Of a stretch of DNA of 32,595 nt, positions 14,116 to 22,180 are shown in pieces. Numbering within the stretch: position 1 is the stretch's first letter; every line of letters begins with the position of its first letter. The DNA is from CALKZN01 sp964633815 (GTDB lineage: Bacteria; Pseudomonadota; Gammaproteobacteria; Arenicellales; Arenicellaceae). A model generated the notes under the pieces. That model was not told where the DNA came from, did no database searches, and saw only the letters and a list, made by a program, of their open reading frames with translations. A program made the translations under genes and the position numbers. The stretch is from the NCBI GenBank assembly GCA_964633815.1, contig CAZWHW010000019.1:1-32595 (forward strand), given 5' to 3'.

Positions 14116-15621
14116 GTGAGTGATAACAACGCAATACCGACTGATGAAAATGAACAAATTCGTCAACGTCGTGAAAAGTTAGTTCAGCTAAGAAATGCTG
14201 GAAACCCTTTTCCTAATACTTTTCGTCCAGAAAATGCGGCTGAAGATTTGCATCGAGAATTAGATTTGCTCAGTAAAGATGAGCTTGAAGAAAAAGCAAT
14301 TGAAGTTGTGGTTGCTGGTCGTATCATGACTCGACGAATTATGGGTAAGGCTAGTTTTGCTAACCTGCAAGATGATTCGGGTCAGGTACAAATTTATGTT
14401 CAACGTGATGCCTTAGCTGAAGGATTTTATAACGAACAATTCAAAAAATGGGATATTGGCGATATAGTTGGCGCTCGTGGAGTAATATTTAAAACGAATA
14501 AAGGCGAATTGAGCGTTAAAGTTTCTTCGATTGAATTACTAGTTAAATCACTCAGACCATTGCCAGAAAAATTTCATGGTCTTACGGATACCGAAACCAA
14601 GTATCGACAACGCTATGTCGACTTGATTATGAACGAGAACAGTCGTGAAGTGTTTAAAAAACGCAGCGCGATTATTAGTTATATTCGTCAGTTTTTGATT
14701 GAGAAAGAATATCTTGAAGTTGAAACGCCCATGATGCAGGCTATTCCTGGCGGCGCTGTTGCGAGGCCTTTTGTCACGCATCATAATGCGTTGGATATGC
14801 AATTATTTTTGCGCATAGCTCCTGAACTGTATTTAAAACGTTTAGTTGTTGGTGGTTTTCATCGAGTATTTGAAATCAACCGTAATTTCCGGAATGAAGG
14901 ATTGAGTACGCGTCATAATCCAGAATTCACTATGCTTGAGTTTTATCAAGCGTATGCTGACTATCAGGATTTGATGGATATTACCGAGGCAATGTTTAAG
15001 GGTGTTGCTAAAGATGTGATAGGCCAAGAGCAAATTGAATATCAAGATCAATCCATTGATTTCTCAAAGCCATTCGCAAGGCTATCGGTAGCGGATGCAG
15101 TTTTACAATATAACTCAGAATTGACGGAAGCCGATATCAGCGATATGGAAGCTTTATCGGCATATGCCAAGAAGCTAGGCATTGAAGTTAAGTCAAGTTA
15201 TGGTATTGGTAAGATTTTGATTGAAATTTTTGAAGCGACTGCTGAAGAAAAATTAAAAGATCCGACGTTTATTACTGATTATCCTGTTGAAGTGTCGCCA
15301 TTGTCACGTCGTAGTGATGACAATCCAGAAGTGACTGATCGCTTTGAATTATTTATTGCTGGTCGAGAGATAGCAAATGGTTTTTCTGAGTTAAATGATG
15401 CGCAAGATCAAGCAGAACGTTTTCAAACTCAAGTTGCAGAGAAGGATGCTGGCGATGATGAAGCAATGCACTATGATGCGGATTATATCAGGGCTCTAGA
15501 ATATGGCATGCCACCAACTGCAGGTGAAGGTATCGGGATTGATCGTTTAGTCATGCTATTCACGAACAGTTCTACGATTCGTGACGTGTTGCTTTTTCCA
15601 CACATGCGCGCCGAAGGTTAG
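14116..15621 (+). CDS. lysS: Lysyl-tRNA synthetase, class II
   Basis: LysRS charges tRNA-Lys. The 501 residues (E. coli LysS 505) comprise an N-terminal OB-fold anticodon-binding domain (about 60-165, including the VAGRIMTRRIMGKASFANLQD segment) and a class II catalytic core with motif 2 FEINRNFRNEGLSTRHNPEFTMLE and motif 3 GIGIDRLVMLFT near the C-terminus. The start codon is GTG; the encoded SDNN opening fits the family and an AAGAGA-like weak ribosome binding site precedes it. A 179-nt gap separates it from prfB, so a separate promoter is possible. The next gene begins 7 nt after its stop. Confidence 0.97.
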   Translation: MSDNNAIPTDENEQIRQRREKLVQLRNAGNPFPNTFRPENAAEDLHRELDLLSKDELEEKAIEVVVAGRIMTRRIMGKASFANLQDDSGQVQIYVQRDALAEGFYNEQFKKWDIGDIVGARGVIFKTNKGELSVKVSSIELLVKSLRPLPEKFHGLTDTETKYRQRYVDLIMNENSREVFKKRSAIISYIRQFLIEKEYLEVETPMMQAIPGGAVARPFVTHHNALDMQLFLRIAPELYLKRLVVGGFHRVFEINRNFRNEGLSTRHNPEFTMLEFYQAYADYQDLMDITEAMFKGVAKDVIGQEQIEYQDQSIDFSKPFARLSVADAVLQYNSELTEADISDMEALSAYAKKLGIEVKSSYGIGKILIEIFEATAEEKLKDPTFITDYPVEVSPLSRRSDDNPEVTDRFELFIAGREIANGFSELNDAQDQAERFQTQVAEKDAGDDEAMHYDADYIRALEYGMPPTAGEGIGIDRLVMLFTNSSTIRDVLLFPHMRAEG

Positions 15622-15628
15622 TTCGTTT

Positions 15629-16876
15629 ATGTTTTCTCAGTTTCCGGTATCAATTGGTCTGCGTTATTCCCGTGCAAAAAGGCGTAATGGTTTCGTCTCA
15701 TTTATTGGTTGGGTTTCCATTATTGGTATAGCAATTGGTGTTTGGGCGCTGATCACAACCATTTCAGTAATGAATGGGTTCGGTAATGAACTGCGAGGTC
15801 GGATTTTGGATGTTGCTTCTCATGTCACCGTCGAAAGTCGCAGCCCTTGGTTGAAGGATTGGCAAGGTGTGCGTGATCAGGTACAAACAATTAGTAACAA
15901 TGATGCGATTGCTCCTTATATTTCTGGTCAAGGACTAGTCACAATAGGGAATATAGCCCGTGGGACGTTAATTCGTGGGATTGATCCACAATTTGAATCA
16001 AAGGTTTCTAATTTATCCGAACATATGACCTTCGGTTCATTTGATGATCTTAAAGAGGGTGAGTTTAAAGTCATTATTGGTGAGCAATTGGCGCAACAGT
16101 TGAATATTGGCCCAGGAGCAAAAATCACTCTAATGTCGCCACAGGGTCAAGCAACACCTGCGGGAATTGTGCCACGCTTGCGCCGTTTTGAAGTAGTCGG
16201 TTTCTTTAATTTAGGTATGTATGAATATGACAGTTCTTTGATTTTAACGCATATCAAAGATGCTGGTCGTTTGTTGAACTCTAATAACCAAGTGTCTGGT
16301 TTGCGCTTGACCTTAGAAGATGTATATCAAGCACCTGATTTACGCTTTGAGGTTGCGCAAAGCCTAGGAGAAAGATTTTTTGTTAGCGATTGGACTCGCA
16401 AACATCGAAACTTTTTTCGCGCTTTAGTTGTAGAAAAACGCGTTATGTTTATTTTATTATTTTTAATTGTTGCTGTTGCTGCAATTAATATTGTTTCTAC
16501 TTTGGTTATGGTGGTCACTGATAAACGTTCAGATATCGCTATTTTGCGAACTATGGGTATGAAGTCTTCAGGCATTATGCAGATTTTCTTCGTTCAAGGT
16601 ATTACTTCTGGTCTGGTAGGTACTTTTATTGGCGGTACGTTAGGCGTATTAACAGCTTTAAATTTAGGTTCAATTATTGCTTTTCTTGAAAATATTTTTG
16701 GTTTTCAATTTTTCCCGCCAGATGTTTATTTAATTACCGATTTTCCAGCTGAACTTCGTCTAGCTGATTTGTCTGCAATTATTTTAGGTTCGATTGCGAT
16801 TAGTATGGTAGCAACTCTGTTTCCTGCTTGGCGTGCTTCGAAAGTTCAGCCTGCAGAAGCGCTTCGTTATGAATAA
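15629..16876 (+). CDS. lolC: Lipoprotein-releasing permease, LolC/LolE family
   Basis: This is the inner-membrane subunit of the ABC complex that extracts outer-membrane lipoproteins and hands them to LolA. The protein has 415 residues from the ATG at 15629; in-frame upstream codons overlap lysS and are rejected. The N-terminal signature PVSIGLRYSRAKRRNGFVSFIGWVSIIGIAIGVWALIT is typical. One N-terminal membrane helix, a large periplasmic domain (about 50-270), and three C-terminal helices follow, with the family end FPAWRASKVQPAEALRYE. lolD follows after 8 nt. No second permease gene follows lolD, so this may be a LolF-type subunit working as a homodimer; see findings. Confidence 0.93.
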   Translation: MFSQFPVSIGLRYSRAKRRNGFVSFIGWVSIIGIAIGVWALITTISVMNGFGNELRGRILDVASHVTVESRSPWLKDWQGVRDQVQTISNNDAIAPYISGQGLVTIGNIARGTLIRGIDPQFESKVSNLSEHMTFGSFDDLKEGEFKVIIGEQLAQQLNIGPGAKITLMSPQGQATPAGIVPRLRRFEVVGFFNLGMYEYDSSLILTHIKDAGRLLNSNNQVSGLRLTLEDVYQAPDLRFEVAQSLGERFFVSDWTRKHRNFFRALVVEKRVMFILLFLIVAVAAINIVSTLVMVVTDKRSDIAILRTMGMKSSGIMQIFFVQGITSGLVGTFIGGTLGVLTALNLGSIIAFLENIFGFQFFPPDVYLITDFPAELRLADLSAIILGSIAISMVATLFPAWRASKVQPAEALRYE

Positions 16877-16884
16877 GGTATGTT

Positions 16885-17571
16885 ATGGGTATTGATTCTC
16901 AAGAAATTCTTGTAGCAAGAAATTTATATAAATCTTATCGTGAAGGGAATTTGCAAACATCTGTTTTGCATGGAGTTGATTTTCAAGCTCGGCAAGGTGA
17001 AACTATTGCGATTATTGGGGCATCAGGTTCTGGTAAAAGTACGTTAATGCATTTGCTAGGTGGTTTAGATACTGCGGATGAGGGCGAAGTACTGTTAGGT
17101 GGTCAGAATCTTAATCAACTTAATGGCAATCAACGTGGAGCGCTACGTAATCGTCATTTGGGCTTTGTTTATCAATTTCATCATTTATTAGGTGAATTTT
17201 CTGCGGTTGAAAATGTAGCTATGCCATTACGCATTCGTGGCTTAAGTGTTTCTGAAGCTGAATTTCAAGCTCGTGATGTGCTTACAACCGTTGGTTTAGA
17301 ACACAGGCTAGAGCATCGTCCGGGCGAGTTGTCTGGAGGAGAACGCCAACGGGTTGCTATTGCTCGTGCTGTGGCGGCTAAACCTTCTTGTGTTCTTGCT
17401 GATGAACCTACAGGAAATTTAGATAGGAAAACGGCTGATAGTGTTTTTGAAACTTTACTGCAATTAAATGAGGAATACGGGATGAGCATTATCATGGTTA
17501 CACATGATATTTTGCTAGCAGAGCGTATGTCAGTACAAATGGAGTTGATCGACGGAGTTTTAAATCATTAA
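16885..17571 (+). CDS. lolD: Lipoprotein-releasing ABC ATPase LolD
   Basis: The 228-residue cytoplasmic ATPase powers the Lol complex. Walker A is GASGSGKST (45-53), the ABC signature is LSGGERQRVAIARA (149-162), and Walker B is CVLADEPTGNLD (169-180). The Q-loop region FVYQFHHLLGEFSAVENV, containing the FHHLL element usual in LolD, separates it from generic MacB-type ATPases. AAGG about 8 nt upstream is the ribosome binding site, overlapping the end of lolC, so the two are translated from one transcript. Confidence 0.95.
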   Translation: MGIDSQEILVARNLYKSYREGNLQTSVLHGVDFQARQGETIAIIGASGSGKSTLMHLLGGLDTADEGEVLLGGQNLNQLNGNQRGALRNRHLGFVYQFHHLLGEFSAVENVAMPLRIRGLSVSEAEFQARDVLTTVGLEHRLEHRPGELSGGERQRVAIARAVAAKPSCVLADEPTGNLDRKTADSVFETLLQLNEEYGMSIIMVTHDILLAERMSVQMELIDGVLNH

Positions 17572-17611
17572 AGCTTGAAAGAAAGCTGTTGTAGATAATG
17601 ATTATTTTTTT
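17563..17611. terminator. Weak terminator candidate between lolD and the DUF2062 gene
   Basis: AATCATTA (17563-17570) pairs with TAATGATT (17596-17603), enclosing a smaller AGCTT/AAGCT stem, followed by ATTTTTTT to 17611. The stem is AT-rich and overlaps both convergent stop codons, so confidence is limited. Confidence 0.35.
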
Positions 17612-18144
17612 GCTTTTTTGTTACGATTTCTGAGACGATATTTTTTCCGTTCACTCCATTCATATTGGACTTGGCGGCGCCAAATGATTCTTAAAAAAGC
17701 ATAAGTTAAGCTAGAAACTACCAAACCGATAATCAGGCAACCTAGCCACAATGCAGCATAATGGTAGCCAAGTTCGGCGTTGATTTTGAAAGACGACATC
17801 TCAGTAATAGAAATAGGATCAAGGCGAAGTAATTTGGCGCCGAACAAATAACAAGGTGTATACAAAGGCACCCACGTTAATGGGTTTGATATCCATACCA
17901 TTGATATCGCGAAGATGATATTGCCGCCAAACACAATAGCTAAAAAAGCGGCAGCTAGCATTTCAAATGGCATGGGTAAAAAAGCACAAAAAATGCCGAC
18001 AGAAACACCCATTGGAATAGAGCTTCGATTCATCGCCCATAGTTCAGTGCGCTTCCAGAATGATTTAAAAATACTTAATGAAGGTGTATTTTCAATTTCA
18101 TGCTTATTGGGAAGTTTGCGGCGGAGTTTTCGAAAAAAACGCAT
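17602..18144 (-). CDS. DUF2062 membrane protein
   Basis: The protein has 180 residues. The DUF2062 pattern is clear: a basic N-terminus, then SSIPMGVSVGIFCAFLPMPFEMLAAAFLAI, then a second hydrophobic stretch with ISNPLTWVPLYTPCYLFGAKLL, and a third helix (LGCLIIGLVVSSLTYAFL) before a very basic C-terminal tail (RRQVQYEWSERKKYRLRNRNKKAKK). Three or four membrane spans are expected in the inner membrane. The function of the family is not established. It is convergent with lolD with about 30 nt between stop codons, and divergent from comEC. Confidence 0.88.
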   Translation of the reverse strand: MRFFRKLRRKLPNKHEIENTPSLSIFKSFWKRTELWAMNRSSIPMGVSVGIFCAFLPMPFEMLAAAFLAIVFGGNIIFAISMVWISNPLTWVPLYTPCYLFGAKLLRLDPISITEMSSFKINAELGYHYAALWLGCLIIGLVVSSLTYAFLRIIWRRQVQYEWSERKKYRLRNRNKKAKK

Positions 18145-18340
18145 ATTTTTCTATTTAAAAGCGAAAAGTATTTTGCTAGACATAAGGCCAACCTTTGAAG
18201 CGCGATATCATAATGCAATTATCAAACACATAAACAACTTTGACTAAAATTAATAAAACTATTATTGTCTAGTAGTGAATTGAAATTTACGTAAATTTGC
18301 TACTTTTTCAGCATCATAGGGATTGGTGCTTGAAAGCACA

Positions 18341-18358
18341 ATTAGACAATTGTCTAAT
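18341..18358. promoter_or_regulatory. Perfect 18-bp palindrome before comEC
   Basis: ATTAGACAATTGTCTAAT is its own reverse complement and ends 17 nt before the comEC ATG. A half-site, ATTGTCTA, occurs at 18264-18271 in the same gap. The size and symmetry suit a dimeric repressor (for example MarR or GntR type), but the regulator cannot be named. Confidence 0.6.
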
Positions 18359-18375
18359 ATATTAAGGAATTAATA

Positions 18376-20922
18376 ATGGATCACATGGACGGTGGTATGT
18401 TTCAAAAAAATAGTTTTTTCAATGCTTTTGCGATACACATTTTAGCGCTCAACATATTATGCGCGTGTGCTTTTGCTACCTATTTGCCCTCATTACCCAA
18501 TAAAGTTTTTACTGGAATATCTATTCTCTTTGCAGTCTTTGTGTTGTTAATAAGCATTTTTAAGACAAGATTGCCTTCTAAAGGCAAAATTTTTTGCATT
18601 CATTTAATGATATTTATCTTGATGTTAGGGAATTTTATTTTGCATGCGCATCAGAAAAAATCTCAACAATTTAGCTTTGAGTATGCGCAACAACACTTGC
18701 TAATTCGTGTCAAGATAATTGATTTTGCTAAATATCAAAACGTAGCTGATTTAAAAATCACTTCATTACTTGTGAGGCTAAATAAGGCAGTAATGAATGA
18801 GGGTAATCAAACTGTACTTAAAGAGGGGGCTATATTACGACTCAAGTGTTATCGTTGTAATGAACAATTCAAACTTGGACAATCTTGGCAGATAGTTGCT
18901 AATTTGAAACCGCCTAAAGGTTCTGCTTCTTGGGGTGCATTTGATTTTGAAAAATATACATTTGCAAACAATATCGCGGCCACTGGTTACTTTACTGCAA
19001 ATTCAGCCAGATTGATTTCTAATGATATTTCTCTACTTGCCGCAACTCGTCGTTTGATTCGGTTGGTTTTGATAAAGCAATTAACTACTAACCAGTATCA
19101 GCTTGAACCTGAATATAGAAAGCAAAGTTTAGTTAATGATTACGAAGCTTTTAGAAATCTAGCATTGCTAAAAGCTTTGATAATCGGCGATCGTAGTGGA
19201 TTAAATAGCGAACAATGGAGACTTTTTAGGGAAACGGGCACTAGTCATTTGATAGCAATTTCAGGTTTGCATATCACCTTGGTTTTTTTCATGGTTAATT
19301 TTGTGGTGAGAAAAATTTTGAATAGTTTTTTGAAGTTTTTACCCATTAATGTTTCTAGACGAATATTAGATGTTTGTTTTAAGCATATCAATTTGCAAAC
19401 ATTTTCAATGCTAGCTGGTTTGTTGTTTGCTTGTTTATATGCTTTTATCGCTGGCTTTTCACTACCTACACAAAGAGCAATTTTGATGTTAGGTATTTTT
19501 AGTTTTTGTAAGATTTTTAATAAACAATTAAGCTTATTTGAATGTTTATGTGCCGCACTAATTTGTTTATTGGTTTTGTTTCCAACTAGCACCTTACATA
19601 TTGGTTTTTGGTTATCATTTTTTGCGATTTTGGTTATTGTTATATTGCTGAAAAATCGTGAGAACAATATTCTAATGCATTGCCGTATGGCATTGACTAT
19701 GGCGCCATTTACTTTGCTAGTCTTCAATCAAGCATCCATAGTTTCACCAATAGTTAATGTTATTTTCATTCCATTGATTGCAGCACTTATATTGCCATTC
19801 GCTTTGATGCTAATGCTTCTCAGTTTAATTACTTTGAATATGCAAATCCCATGGCTTATTTCGTTTATTGAATTTCTTTGGAGGATGTTAAATGTATTGC
19901 TAACTTTTTCTTGGGAGGGTTTGACATTATTTTCCTTTTTACAATTTGAGCTTGTGCAACAGTTGCCTAGTGTTAGTAGTGATGGGATTTTTGTATTTTT
20001 TTTGGTGTTGTTAATCGGTTTGTTGATGTTTTGGCGTTTAGCAATAGCTAAACATTTTTTATTGATGCCATTGATTTTGATGTTTTATTTCGGTCAGAAG
20101 CCTCAGTTACAAAAAGGTGAGTTCAAATTGATTAACTTGGATGTTGGGCAGGGCTTGGCTATATTAATTGAAACAAGAGAGTTTTTTGTTGTTTATGACA
20201 CGGGTAATGCATTTATTGATTCAGACAGCGCGCAACAAATAATTATTCCTTATCTTCGACTGAAACCTCATAAAAAAGTACATACTATTGTGATCAGTCA
20301 CGCCGATAAAGATCATATTGGTGGGTTGAACTCTTTGCTGCAAAAAACAACAATGACGGCATTATTGATTAATGATTTAAACGCACTCAAAAAGCATGTT
20401 GAGATCATGCAAATAAATCAGCATCAACAGCAGAGTTGTTATGCAAAATCTTGGCAGTTAGATGAGGTGGTGTTTAATATTTTTCCAGAGATTGTCACTG
20501 AAGAAAATGGTCGCCTAAGCCGAAATGATTCTTCCTGTATTTTAAAGATTACAAGTCCTTATGGGGCTGTATTATTACCTGGGGATATTGAACGTGGTGC
20601 AGAACACTATTTAGTTGAAAAATATAAAGAAAATCTTTCAGTAGATACGTTGGTCGTAGCTCATCATGGTAGCAAAACATCATCCACTCCAGTTTTTTTA
20701 AATGCTGTTAATCCTAAGCATGCAATTATCTCAGCAGCGTATTTTAGTCCATATGGACACCCGCACAAAAATGTGCAGCAACGATTGAAAAAGTATAGTG
20801 ATGAGGTGCTCTCAACAGCCCGTTCAGGCTCCATTCAATTTGTTTATTCAAAAGATGGCATTCTTAAGCGAGAATTTAGAGCATTATATCCTCGTTTTTG
20901 GTATTCTGAGCCACTCGATTAA
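18376..20922 (+). CDS. comEC: DNA uptake channel ComEC/Rec2
   Basis: ComEC forms the inner-membrane channel for single-stranded DNA during natural transformation. The 848 residues begin with membrane helices and an OB-like soluble domain (about 95-215), then a multi-helix Competence domain containing ALLKALIIGDRSGL and the conserved TGTSHLIAISGLHITLV. A C-terminal metallo-beta-lactamase-like domain (from about 585) carries SHADKDHIGG (641-650), LLPGDIE and VVAHHGSKTSS, the metal-binding motifs expected of a nuclease. AAGGA at 18364-18368 is the ribosome binding site. All key motifs are intact, so the gene looks functional, although no other competence genes are in the window. Confidence 0.95.
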   Translation: MDHMDGGMFQKNSFFNAFAIHILALNILCACAFATYLPSLPNKVFTGISILFAVFVLLISIFKTRLPSKGKIFCIHLMIFILMLGNFILHAHQKKSQQFSFEYAQQHLLIRVKIIDFAKYQNVADLKITSLLVRLNKAVMNEGNQTVLKEGAILRLKCYRCNEQFKLGQSWQIVANLKPPKGSASWGAFDFEKYTFANNIAATGYFTANSARLISNDISLLAATRRLIRLVLIKQLTTNQYQLEPEYRKQSLVNDYEAFRNLALLKALIIGDRSGLNSEQWRLFRETGTSHLIAISGLHITLVFFMVNFVVRKILNSFLKFLPINVSRRILDVCFKHINLQTFSMLAGLLFACLYAFIAGFSLPTQRAILMLGIFSFCKIFNKQLSLFECLCAALICLLVLFPTSTLHIGFWLSFFAILVIVILLKNRENNILMHCRMALTMAPFTLLVFNQASIVSPIVNVIFIPLIAALILPFALMLMLLSLITLNMQIPWLISFIEFLWRMLNVLLTFSWEGLTLFSFLQFELVQQLPSVSSDGIFVFFLVLLIGLLMFWRLAIAKHFLLMPLILMFYFGQKPQLQKGEFKLINLDVGQGLAILIETREFFVVYDTGNAFIDSDSAQQIIIPYLRLKPHKKVHTIVISHADKDHIGGLNSLLQKTTMTALLINDLNALKKHVEIMQINQHQQQSCYAKSWQLDEVVFNIFPEIVTEENGRLSRNDSSCILKITSPYGAVLLPGDIERGAEHYLVEKYKENLSVDTLVVAHHGSKTSSTPVFLNAVNPKHAIISAAYFSPYGHPHKNVQQRLKKYSDEVLSTARSGSIQFVYSKDGILKREFRALYPRFWYSEPLD

Positions 20923-20954
20923 TTCTCATATAAAATATAAACAGTTGATTTGAT

Positions 20955-21671
20955 ATGCTAGAAATTTTTAAGTCCGGTGGGATTCTTATGTGGCCACTAT
21001 TGCTATGTTCAGTGGCGGCAATCATGATCATTTTAGAAAAGTTTTGGGTGTTAAAGGTTAATTCTGTGGTGCCTTCTAAATTACAAGCTCAAATTACTGA
21101 ATTGATTAATGCTGAAAATATTGAAGCTCACAAAGTTGAAGCTCTTCGACGGCATTCGACTCTAGGCGAGGTTCTTGCAGCTGGAATTCGAAACCGTGCT
21201 CATGGCCGAGACCAAATGAAACAAGCAATTGAAGAGTCAGGCAGGTTTGTGGTACATCGCTTGAGTAAACGGTTGAATGCACTTGGCACAATTGCTTCAG
21301 TAAGCCCATTAATTGGTTTGCTTGGCACAGTGGTTGGCATGATTCAAGTGTTTGCTGAAATTCGATTGAGTGGTGTAGGTGACCCAACTGCACTTTCGGG
21401 AGGTATTTCACAAGCTTTAATTACCACAGCGGTTGGTTTGGCAATTGGTATTTCAACTTTATTATTTTTCCGTTATTTTAAGGGTAAAGTAGAGCAAATC
21501 GCTATTTTATTGGAACGAAATGCAATTCATTTGGTTGAGCTTGCGACTGCTAGAAGAGCAAATGCAGTAGCTAATGCTAAATTGAAAAAAAATACCGAAA
21601 ACAAATCTATTGATAATGAAGCTAAGACGATTGCTAAGAAATTACCTTCGAACCGAAAAGTCACTGATTAA
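20955..21671 (+). CDS. exbB: MotA/TolQ/ExbB proton channel protein
   Basis: This inner-membrane subunit forms, with ExbD, a proton-driven energiser of TonB/TolA-like partners. Three membrane segments are visible: an N-terminal one (GGILMWPLLLCSVAAIMIILEKFWVL), and two in the C-terminal half, the second including SPLIGLLGTVVGMIQVF and the third ALITTAVGLAIGISTLLFF, with the conserved small-residue and Thr positions. The 238-residue length is normal. exbD follows after 21 nt. No tonB or tolA partner is next to it; in Pseudomonas-like genomes the same orphan pair sits before lpxK. Confidence 0.92.
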   Translation: MLEIFKSGGILMWPLLLCSVAAIMIILEKFWVLKVNSVVPSKLQAQITELINAENIEAHKVEALRRHSTLGEVLAAGIRNRAHGRDQMKQAIEESGRFVVHRLSKRLNALGTIASVSPLIGLLGTVVGMIQVFAEIRLSGVGDPTALSGGISQALITTAVGLAIGISTLLFFRYFKGKVEQIAILLERNAIHLVELATARRANAVANAKLKKNTENKSIDNEAKTIAKKLPSNRKVTD

Positions 21672-21692
21672 TATAATCCTAATAGTTTTGCT

Positions 21693-22124
21693 ATGAAATT
21701 TACTGATTCAGATTCTGAAGAATCATCAATGATTGAGCTTACGCCATTGATTGATGTCGTATTTTTATTATTAATTTTCTTCATGTTAACAACCACTTTT
21801 ACTAAAGAGTCGGAATTAAAAATTCGTTTGCCTGAAGCAAATCTTGAACAAGATCCAGTCCAGCTTGATAAGCAGATTGAAATTATGATATCTAAAGATT
21901 TGACTTATGCAATGCGCAAACCTAATGAAACCGAAATTGTTTCTTTGGTGAACTCAAATAATGAAACGTTGCGACGTGCATTATCCGAGTTTGAAGGCCA
22001 AGATGAAATATTATTAGTGATTAGAGCCGACAAAGAAGCAACGCATCAGTCTGTAGTCAACGTTATGGATGTTGCTAAAGATTTAAATATGACACGAATT
22101 ACTTTTGCGACTCAAAACCAGTAA
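21693..22124 (+). CDS. exbD: ExbD/TolR family biopolymer transport protein
   Basis: The 143-residue partner of the preceding proton channel has a short cytoplasmic start, one membrane helix ELTPLIDVVFLLLIFFMLTTTF containing the proton-carrying Asp21, and a periplasmic domain ending in the conserved EILLVIRADKEATHQSVVNVMDVAKDLNM pattern. With ExbB it converts proton-motive force into motion of an envelope partner that is not encoded nearby. msbA begins about 55 nt downstream on the same strand. Confidence 0.93.
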   Translation: MKFTDSDSEESSMIELTPLIDVVFLLLIFFMLTTTFTKESELKIRLPEANLEQDPVQLDKQIEIMISKDLTYAMRKPNETEIVSLVNSNNETLRRALSEFEGQDEILLVIRADKEATHQSVVNVMDVAKDLNMTRITFATQNQ

Positions 22125-22180
22125 GTTGCTTATGCTGGCGAATACATGCCAATTGATAAAGTCTTAACTCACCATTGAGT

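Noticed and set aside
15603..15612. CATGCGCGCC here matches the 3' end of tRNA-Arg (6959-6968), suggesting an att site of an integrated element.
   Set aside because: It is only 10 nt and lies in the conserved lysS codons for HMRA; no integrase or mobile genes lie between the copies, and housekeeping genes fill the interval.
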